Source: Cochliopodium minus | Taxonomy: Eukaryota; Discosea; Himatismenida; Cochliopodiidae | Assembly (NCBI GenBank): GCA_024220525.1 | Contig: JAMYWO010000352.1 | Coordinates: 1-24,258 of the forward strand | DNA: 24,258 nucleotides | Direction of reading: 5' to 3' | In this document: piece by piece, positions 10,701-18,607 of the stretch | How the letters are laid out: every line of letters starts with the position of its first letter | Numbering within the stretch: the first letter of the stretch is position 1 | Made by a program: the position numbers and the translations under genes | The notes under the pieces: model-generated | The model's database searches: none | The model's input: the letters and a program-made list of their open reading frames with translations, nothing else | Told to the model about the DNA's origin: nothing

Positions 10701-12942
10701 AACTTAGGTGAAGTGTGGTATCCCCTATAATCTTGTTTTGTTCATGAGTAAACTCTTGGTCATTTACCAAAGAAAAATCGAGCAATTTTGATTTCTTGAG
10801 GACCATGTGGTATGGTTGGTACCCTTCATGGATGAAATCAAATGCCATCATAGTTTTCAAGTCCCATACTTTCTGATTTGATTTGACAGTATATTTCAGC
10901 ACTCTTTGGCTTTCCTCCACATTAATTGACAAGTTGATCAACTTGACATTAACTTTGGGAGATATAGAAGTAAATGAGTCAACTTTAGGAAGAACATTAT
11001 CAAGAGAACTCCTGTAAGAATGAAATCCCTTGTCTACTTGAAAATTACTTCTCACTTTTGGAATCTCAGAAGTGCTGTGAGGACTAATCTTTTCAGTTTT
11101 AGTTTGGTAATCTTCGATTACAGGAAGACTAATCGCAGAAACTGAACCGGAACTAAAACTTTGGTTAAAGATGTTCAATACAGGAAGCATTGCTTTCACA
11201 TTTGTACCAAGTTTCACTGAGCTGTGATCAAGTTTAGAGTTATCAAATAATACTTCCAAATCATCTATGCCATTCGTCGAAAGGTAAGTTTTCATTGGTT
11301 CGTAGTAGACAGAAATGGTATCCAATAGTATTCTGAGAGTCCCTCCAAAATCAGAAAAGTAAGTTTTGAATAACTTTGGAAGATTCACTTTTTTCTTCTC
11401 TTTGTCATATTCTATCATGTTTGTGAGATAGATCCTTGTCGATAAATTCAGGGATTCCGATAAATTGTCCTTTCTAAAAAGATACAAAAAAGAAGAGAAA
11501 TCAGTTGTATGAGATTCTAAAGCAAAGTGGATCCTGGTGTCCAAATCACAAGAGTAAGGGATCATGTTTCCGAAATTTCCGATTTGGTCGGAATTGCATC
11601 TCAAGACGTTGTGTATGTCATTAAGAGTGAATATCTCTCCAGCTATATTATAACAGTATCTGGAATAAAAATCAGAATCATCAGATCCCTTGGGAAATCC
11701 TTTCTCAGCAGAAAAATGGAAAGCCATGCAGTTATAGATGTTGATAAAAAACACTTTCATGTCTTCGTTTCCCAAACTCTTTATTTCTAATTTAGAAAGA
11801 TGCAAAATTTTGTTAATGTAAGAATAGAATGTTCCAGATTTCTTGAGATCTTCCAACATGATGTTTCCGTCCTTGTTGATGAAATTGTTTTGCATCACTC
11901 CCACAAGCCTCCTCAATTCTATTGAATAATTAACTGGTTCGATCTGTCTTGTTTGTATGTCACAATCTGTGTTTAAACACCAAAAATAAGGGTTGTTTTC
12001 TTTAGGAGACCAGTTTTTCTTTTTAAAAGAAATTTTTTGAAAAAATTTCTTGGAATAAAATAAAAAGAAATTTTACATAGATACTGTAATTATGCTTCGG
12101 AATGAACTTATCTGTAGTTTCTGTTTCGTTGATAATGAATTTTTGTTGGATCAAAGAGTTTATTAATTCCGTGGGGTCTGTGGTGTCGTGGACAACTTCT
12201 TGGTATGATTTTATGTATTTTTGAAGAGCAGCTCCCTTGAATGTCTGGCACAAAATGTTTTTTGTCTTTTTCTCTTTGATATTTAATCTAAGTGAATCTT
12301 TTTTGATTGCATTTATGATGTTCCTTAGCTAATTATAAAGCAATTTTTGCGAAATTTAATAAGCAGTATATTAATTATTGATTGTTTTATCTTTACCTTG
12401 TTTATCAATATATCTTGTGATGTCGATAGCTTAAATTAAATGGGGAATATTAATTTTATATGTGAAATATATTTGTTAGTTTCTTGCCTGATTATCTGCT
12501 TTTTTGATATCTGCAGTATTCACTATAGAATCTAGTGGCAATGTTGGTGTAGATGGACTATCAGCCCTCAAAATCTTTACTATTTCTTTCGAAAATATAT
12601 GTTTTTCCATATATGCTTTGAATTCTTTATATCCCTTTTCAAATGTGATGGATGTTTAATATATTTATTTGATTATGATTTTGTTTATAATTATAGATAT
12701 AATTTGGAGATTATAATTACCCCTATATGTGTTCTATTGAAGAATATTTGTGGGACACTTTCTCTGGAGGTCAATTTCTTCATCTCTTCGAATCTTTCAG
12801 GATGATTCGTCAAACTTATATCATAGAAAGCAATTTTCTTATTTGGAAGTAATGATTTCAATAATGATCTCAATTTCGAACAAATGATTGATCCTTCACA
12901 TGTGTAAATTAATATTCTTCGAGTTTTTAAAAGGTAATCCAT
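7768..12942 (-). CDS. Glutaredoxin-like / DEP / DUF547 / helical-repeat / TKL protein kinase fusion
   Basis: Eight exons (12721-12942, 12488-12634, 12397-12429, 12077-12328, 10149-12018, 8695-10095, 8298-8643, 7768-8239) splice in frame to 1580 residues, ending TGA. Residues 1-85: glutaredoxin fold (ILIYT strand, SVPQIF cis-proline loop at 64, then HIGG). About 130-217: DEP domain. About 255-410: DUF547 (FFINIYN at 308-314, DTRIHFAL near 378-385). About 570-840: a beta-rich stretch I cannot name. About 842-1300: a helical stretch resembling ARM/HEAT repeats. 1305-1580: protein kinase with glycine loop GKGVAG (1312-1317), VAIK Lys1332, HRD Asp1425 in HRDVKTAN, DFG Asp1443 and a GTPLYCSPE activation-segment end, all of which argue for an active TKL kinase. 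Grx-DEP-DUF547 neighbours are known in eukaryotes; the attached kinase is the unusual part. The Grx nucleophile Cys is replaced by Ser18. Frame continuity through every junction makes one gene likely, but two fused predictions cannot be excluded without RNA. Confidence 0.82.
12397..12429 (-). other. 33-base microexon in the kinase-fusion gene
   Basis: Eleven in-frame codons (LSTSQDILINK) lie between a perfect AG acceptor and an AAG|GTAAAG donor. Both flanking introns are phase 0, so skipping it would keep the frame. It sits in the linker between the glutaredoxin and DEP domains, so its support is splice signals rather than domain homology. Confidence 0.6.
12430..12487 (-). other. Apparent GC-AG intron in the kinase-fusion gene
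   Basis: On the transcript strand the exon ends CAG and the intron begins GCAAGA, the classical context of GC donors. The acceptor is AATTTAAG. It is 58 bases long. The only nearby GT alternative (ATA|GTGAAT, 24 bases inside the exon) has a worse consensus. Confidence 0.55.
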
Positions 12943-13296
12943 TTAAGAGTAAAAAAAAAAATGATCTTTGTAATCTCTTTACCTTCCCATATTAATATCC
13001 TTTTTATGTCTATAATTTGGTTAGAATCCAAATTTTTTTATATTTTTAAATTTTAATTTTTCGAAATAGAACTAATAAAATGAGTTTGTATAAAAAGGAA
13101 AATGCGGATAAAATTGAAACCCTTCATATTCAATTTCAAAATTATAAGTTCATTCCCAATGTTTTTTCTTCAAACATAAATATATTTTATTGAAATTAAC
13201 ACGTTAAATATATAATATATATTCAAAAAAAAAAAAAACTGAATTGATTTTAAATTCAAAATAAAAAAACAAATACAATCATTTATAAACACAAAT
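12943..13296. promoter_or_regulatory. 354-base divergent spacer, presumed bidirectional promoter
   Basis: It separates the start codons of the minus-strand kinase gene and the plus-strand 1097-residue protein gene, so both promoters must lie here. On the plus side are a TATATAATATATAT stretch at about 13208-13221 and an A13 run near 13226-13239. On the minus side a sequence GGAAG|GTAAAG near 12984 would make a good splice donor, so a 5'-leader exon is possible. No gene is seen. Confidence 0.5.
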
Positions 13297-16200
13297 ATGG
13301 ATAGTCTTTTATCTATGGCATCTTTACTGGAACAAAATATAAATGAATTGGAAAATACTCTCAAAAATGAAGATTTGGAGATAGAGAAGATAGATTTAGA
13401 TAATGATGATTTGGATTTATCTTTTTCTGTTGAAATGAGACCAATAGAAGAATTAATATTCAGAAAATATAACAACAAAGAAAAGTAATGAACAAAATTT
13501 ACATATCCTTAATTCTTAGTTATTATAACATTGATCATTCATATTTTGATTTATTTTTTATTTTTGCCTAGTTTTTGCAAAAATGTACTCCAAAAAGTAT
13601 ATTCACTTGATGAATCTAATTTCAATGAATCAGATTTCAAAACGATAATACATACTAAATTATTCAAGGCTATAGAAAACATATATGAAAGAATATACAA
13701 GATATATGACAAAAAGGAGAAGATAGATCAACAAATGTTGAAATATGCGAAAGATTACTTTGAAGATTTGAACAAAACAGATAACCAATACTACAATTTC
13801 CTTTCAAATGTAGAATTATACTCTGAGATCTGCTATAAAGCACATACATTTAAATATTTTTTGATAAACCAATATAATAACGATCAAATAACCTTCTTCA
13901 TCCAAACAAGAAATCTCCTCCTTCAACAATCAAAGCAAGATACAAATTCCTCCCTTATGAACCCAATATTGAAATCAGTGCAATTCAAATACAAGACATG
14001 CAAAACAGTGGTGAAATCAATATGCAAGGGGGGCAACAGAGATTTGGCGAAACTCTTCAGAAGAGCTGTCAAAAAGTTTTTGGTGCAAAAGAAGATGGAT
14101 TTCCTTGATATAGATGAATTTCTCCACATTCTGCTCACCACTTTCAAGCATGGATCCATCGCTACAAAAAAGCCTAAAGAAGAAAATGCGGAAAAAGTAG
14201 AAAAAGACGAAGGAAAGGATAGATCTGTTTCCCCAAACCATGTGGAAGTTGATCATCCAAATATGTCTGTCAAAGAAAGAGAGGAGATGTCCAAGAAAAG
14301 AAAACACATTGTTAATCATTCAACTCGACCAAAAGTTAGGGAGATCGAAAAGAAAAACGAAGATATTTCCGAAGGGAAAGAAGATGTGGAATCTTCATCT
14401 GAAGAAAGAACCAAGATTACTGCTCCTAAAAAATTCAAGGGTTCGGATATCGTGAGAAAGCAAGAACTGCCTGTTGCTGAACCAAAAGAAGAGAAACCTA
14501 AAAACAAAGTAACTTCTTTTAATTTCAAAATCGATAGTGATAGTGAAGAAGGTAAGAAAGAGTACACTGTTCCACCAAGCAACAAGAGTCCTTCTAAAAA
14601 TGACAACAAGGACGACAAAAATTTATCAAAAAGTTTAGAGTTGTACTTTAAAGAGATCTCGCACAACAAAGAAACTCCCAGCAAAGCTAAAAGCAAGAGC
14701 AACCCTTTCTTGATGGATCTCACAAGCAACAGCGACAAGAAATCATTATTAACACCCATCTACGAAGATGTCTCGAGCTTTTTGTCAAACTCGGGAAAGA
14801 AAGCGGAGCTTTTTCCTGTGAAAAGTAAGCCCATCAAAAAGTTTAATCAGTCTAAAAGCGCGGAATCTCTTTATGATAATGATGGAGAGATTTTGAAGTC
14901 TTACAATTCTAATCCCCACGATAAGATCAATGTATCTCATCAGATGAATCTCACGGAGATGCTTTTCAATCCTTTCGTTGATAACTTTAAAAATGTCAAC
15001 AGGAAATCAATTGATCAGTTTCTCGAAAACACAATCAACACGAAAAACGAAAGCGATCTGATCGATTCCATTGATGATTCCAGCAGCAGCAACATGAGCG
15101 AAAGTGAAGAACAGGGAAGAGGGATCACCGAAACAACAGAGTCTCTCGAGGAAAACAACAAGGAAGTACCTAACCACAACCTCGTCTCCTCCCAAAACAA
15201 TGATCATCTCCAGAATCCTCTTTCTACAAAGGTGATTGTTCCAAACGACAAAAAAATTGAACTTTTCAACCATGTTTTCTCTTCTGAAAGTAAAAAATCT
15301 TCCACTCCTTTGAAGGATAACAATGATATTCACAAAGTACCTTTTCTCCCTAAAATTGATGTGAACAATCCTTTCCCTTTTTCTGTTTCTGGAAACACTT
15401 CTAACAACATGCCTTCCTTTGATGATTTTCTTTCATCTGTTCAACCCAAAAATGATAATACTTCCAGTGATAAAAACAATCATTTACATGAAAATCAAAA
15501 GGAAGTACTTCCTCTGCCAAAAAAAGTTCCTCCACAACAAAAACCAATTCAAAACAAACAAGAAATTAATCTTTCTCTTTCTCATCTTGAAGAAAAAGAA
15601 AAGGAAACTTCTCCAAACAAAGAAGATCCCAACGTCAACAAAGAAGAATACAAAGACAAGTTGAATAAAATCTTTGAAGAACTCAGCATCTCCAAGGATC
15701 AACCACCCAAAGAAGAGATCACAAAAGAGGAGATTTCAAAAGAAGATGCGCTTGTTTCAGATTCAATCCAACCCATCAAAATTTCTCCTTCGAAAGACAA
15801 AAAGCCAAAAAATAAAAACCAAAAACCTCCCAAATCGAAATCTCCAAGATCCCCTCCTCCTAAAAAAAGAATGGAAGAGAATGAGGAAGATGAAAATGAT
15901 GATCTCGTTGATAGCAATGAAAATATTCGTGCTGCAAAGGGGAAGGAAGGGGATGGTGGTGATGATGAGGATGAGAGGGTGAAAGATGAGGAAATCTTCA
16001 ACAGAATCTACGAGAAGGAAAACAAAGATTTGCAAAAGAGAAAGAGAAACTACAAAAAAAAGAATCCTAAAAATCAAGAAAAGTTCAAAAATAATGATTC
16101 TAAAAAGTCCATTTATAATGTCAACAACTCTCAATTATACAAAGATTTTTCTAGCAACCTTAGAGTTTCGATCGAAAAAAAGTCAATCAATCAGCCTCAT

Positions 16201-16677
16201 CAAGATTTTTGTTCCAAGTTAGTTTCCATGGAAATGTCCCTCAGAATCAACGAGAAAACAAAAGAATACATCTCCTTTCTCATCGACAAAATCTCCAACA
16301 GTGCACACTCTCCCATCTTACCACTACTAACTCCGATCGCTTCTGATTATCTTCTTAAATCTCTTAAAATAAACTTAATCAATCTGGTTTCCACTCAACA
16401 ATCTTCTAAAAATGATCTTTCTTTACAAGATAATTTCAATGATAACGCTCACATGTTTTCTCAATACTTATTTCTATCTCTAAAGAGGAAATATCCCAAT
16501 CAGAACCTCGATTCCTTTGCCAATTACATCAATCTCTTTTCCATCTCTTTAAGGGAGCTCCATTCTGTAAATTTCATAAACTTTTATGAGAAAATGTTTC
16601 GTTATCTCTTCAACAACAAACCAAATGAGAAAATCAATTTCAATTCTTTCTCAAAATTGTTTATAAATATTAACTAA
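13297..16677 (+). CDS. Unrecognised 1097-residue, largely disordered, highly charged protein
   Basis: Two exons, 13297-13484 and 13572-16677 (TAA), joined by an 87-base GT-AG intron. The codon created at the junction is AAT. The start follows an A-rich leader and gives MDSLLSMASLLEQ, an amphipathic opening. Residues 1 to about 257 look folded and mostly helical, rich in Y, K and I (IENIYERIYKIYDKKEK; MDFLDIDEFLHILLTTF). About 258-905 is low-complexity K/E/S/P/N sequence with many acidic and basic blocks, as in intrinsically disordered regions. About 910-1097 is again ordered and helical (LYKDFSSNL to FSKLFININ) and contains several L/F-rich helices. I recognise no domain, signal peptide or membrane segment. 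Tethered end domains suggest a scaffold or adaptor, but that is inference. The large minus-strand frames over the disordered part are mirror images of its GAA/AAG-rich codons and not genes. It converges with the GH3 gene, 87 bases away. Confidence 0.8.
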
Positions 16678-16764
16678 AAATAAAAAAAATATAATTGTAA
16701 TAAAAAAGTAAAATAAATTTTGTCTTTTATTCATTTAAAAAAATAATGTTCAAAAATTCTTTAT
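16678..16764. terminator. Convergent 3'-end spacer with AATAAA-type signals on both strands
   Basis: The 87 bases between the stops of the 1097-residue gene and the GH3 gene hold AATAAA hexamers on the plus strand (within about 16697-16716) and TTTATT, its complement, near 16727. Both 3' untranslated regions must be short or overlap. Confidence 0.5.
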
Positions 16765-17388
16765 TTAATAAAGAGTAATAGTAACGTTCTTGTCACCAAT
16801 AGAGATAAGAAAATCACCAGTCTCAATAACAGGTTGATCATCTATTCCAATGAAAGAAAAATCCTCAGGATAAAGTTGGAATTCAATGGTTCCCAAACCA
16901 TTTGGTAACAAAGGAACTTTGGTGAATCTCTTGACCATTTTCACTTCAGGAGAGATTGAAGCGTAAAGATCAGAAAGATAAAGAATAACTACTTCTTTTC
17001 CAAAAACAGTTCCTTTTTAAAAAAAAAAGTTTTAAAAAATAAAAAATAATATTTTAAATATTTTTTTCTTGCCAGAGTTTTTAACAGAGACAGAAACGTT
17101 AAGATTAGAGCCGATGGGAATTTTAGTTGAAGAGACGGTGATGGGAGAATAATCAAAAGTGGTATAAGACAATCCATGTCCAAATTTATAAAGAGGAACT
17201 TTTTATAAATAATTTTAATAAAATATTAAAAAATAAAAAGAAAAGAAAAAAATCAAATATAAAATAATTACATGTACTCTCGGATTCGGGGTATTTGTGG
17301 TAATATGGAACACCTATATCATTGACAGTTCTTGGAAAAGTGAATGGCAATTTTCCAGAAAAGTTTTCAACTCCAAATAAAAGTTCAG
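16765..17388 (-). CDS. Family 3 glycoside hydrolase (beta-glucosidase/xylosidase type), C-terminal fragment
   Basis: Three exons (17272-17388, 17073-17198, 16765-17012, TAA) give 163 residues. The order matches the end of GH3 enzymes: a GVENFSGKLPFTFPR segment closing the second catalytic domain, the conserved PLYKFGHGLSYTTF, and a fibronectin-III-like tail (NVSVSVKNSG, GKEVVILYLSD, a K-R-F-T-K-V-P-L strand and a final ETGDFLISIGD). These enzymes release glucose or xylose from the non-reducing ends of plant or microbial glycans, often in lysosomes or outside the cell. The nucleophile Asp, the acid/base residue and any signal peptide lie upstream and are missing. Beyond the acceptor at 17389-17390 comes only A/T repeat up to the N at 17495, with another gene after it, so truncation is an assembly effect rather than a pseudogene. 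The second intron is apparently GC-AG. Confidence 0.85.
17013..17072 (-). other. Apparent GC-AG intron in the GH3 gene
   Basis: Transcript-strand exon ends CTCTG and the intron starts GCAAGA; the acceptor is AAAAAG. It is 60 bases long. Splicing here gives NSGTVFGKEVV, which matches the GH3 consensus without gap, so the position is fixed by homology and no GT donor is in reach. Confidence 0.75.
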
Positions 17389-17420
17389 CTAATTAAATTA
17401 AAAATAAATTTAAATTGATT

Positions 17421-17460
17421 TATTTTTTATTTTTTATTTTTTATTTTTTATTTTTTATTT

Positions 17461-17494
<34 letters not shown>
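17421..17494. repeat. (ATTTTTT)n heptamer tract abutting the N
   Basis: About ten copies, one slightly shortened, run directly into the ambiguous base at 17495. Its orientation is the same as in the tracts at both window ends. Confidence 0.9.

Positions 17495-17495
<1 letters not shown>
17495..17495. other. Single N: probable scaffold join or sealed gap
   Basis: This is the only ambiguous base of the window. It lies between a 5'-truncated GH3 gene on the minus strand and a 5'-truncated VPS9 gene on the plus strand, with low-complexity sequence on both sides. Two head-to-head genes that both lose their beginnings at one base point to missing or misjoined sequence. Confidence 0.8.
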
Positions 17496-17703
17496 NAACT
17501 GTAAAAAAATATTTGAAAAAAATATAAAAAAATCAAAAACCATTTATTAAGAAATTCAAAAAAATTATTTCTTAGTTTTTGTCTGTTTCAAAAAAAATAA
17601 AAAACTAAAAAAATAAAAATAAAAATATATAAATTGATAATAAATATTTTTAAAAACTATTTTTTTTAATAAAAAAAATTTTTTTGATTAAATTTTTAAA
17701 AAG

Positions 17704-18462
17704 AAATATGAGTTGTTGGAACATTTGATAGAAAACATTTTGGAATGTATCATCATACCTCGTTTCCACATGGACTTGAAGGAGCTTCTTCTAATAGAGA
17801 CGGCTCCTCAAAACAAAATAATCGAAACCAATTTGAAGTTTCTTCGTAACAAATCTCAACTCTTTTTCCATGTTCCTTCTCATTTGGTTTCTCCTAATAA
17901 TTGGAGTGTTGCAATCGAGGAATTAAACGAGATCAATAAGGTAATTAAAATTTTCAAGAAAAATTATTTAAAAAATTATAAAATTAAATTAAATAAAAAA
18001 TAATTAAAAAAAAAATAACAAAAAAATTTAAAAAAATAAATTAAATAAAAAAATAAATTTAAACAAAAATGAAAATAATAAAAATAAAATTAAATTTTAA
18101 AAGAAAAAATAAAAATAAAAAAATAAAAAAATAAAAAATTTAAAATTTAAAATTTTGTTTAGTTTTTTTTGCCCGCTGATCTTTTGGACGTTTTACTCGC
18201 TACTGCAACCCAAATTTATAAACACGCTAAAGAAGTTTCAGACAAACAAGAGTTTTTGGGAGCGGACGAATTTCTTCCCATTTTTATTTATTGTGTCGTT
18301 TATTCTGACATCAAGAACCCAGAGACCATAGTGAGGTACTGTTGGAGTCTTTGTGACCCCAATTACCTTTGTTCCACTGGTGGCTATTATCTGACTTGTT
18401 TGGAGTCTGCTCTGGTTCACATTAGCAAGATACAAGAGAATTCTGCAATAATGGAATATTGA
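17704..18462 (+). CDS. VPS9-domain protein (Rab5-type GEF), C-terminal fragment
   Basis: Two exons, 17704-17940 and 18163-18462 (TGA), read in phase to 178 residues. The frame upstream hits a stop in A/T-rich sequence and an AAG acceptor ends at 17703, so earlier exons are missing. The sequence covers most of a VPS9 domain: a LEHLIENILECIIIPRF helix, AIEELNEINKF, LLDVLLATATQIY, then GADEFLPIFIYCVV and GGYYLTCLESALVHI. The Asp of ADEFLP, the following Pro and the Tyr and Thr of YYLT are the residues that drive nucleotide release from Rab5-class GTPases, and all are present. The protein probably activates Rab5/Rab21-like GTPases on endosomes. VPS9 is the last domain, as in several endosomal GEFs. 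The N-terminal domains that would tell which one are lost at the N. Confidence 0.85.
17941..18162 (+). other. 222-base intron of the VPS9 gene
   Basis: AAG|GTAATT donor and TTTAG acceptor around a stretch of almost pure A/T dominated by AAAAATAAA units. Nothing else is seen. Confidence 0.8.
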
Positions 18463-18607
18463 GAAATTAAAAAAAAATTTTTTTTTGTTATTTTAAAAAA
18501 GTTTTTATTTTTTTTATTTAAAAAGTTTTTATTTTTTATTAAAAAGTTTTATTATTAAAAGTGCAAAAATTGTGGTTGTACTCGTCAAAAAAAAATCAAT
18601 TAATCTT

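Noticed and set aside
14316-16134. Several minus-strand open frames of 100-147 codons opposite the 1097-residue protein
   Set aside because: They are complements of GAA/AAG/TCT-rich codons, giving S/F/L-rich products without domain features; the plus-strand frame is continuous over 3 kb.
16765-17388. GH3 fragment as a degraded pseudogene
   Set aside because: All three exons are intact with conserved motifs; only the upstream part is missing, at an N and low-complexity tract.
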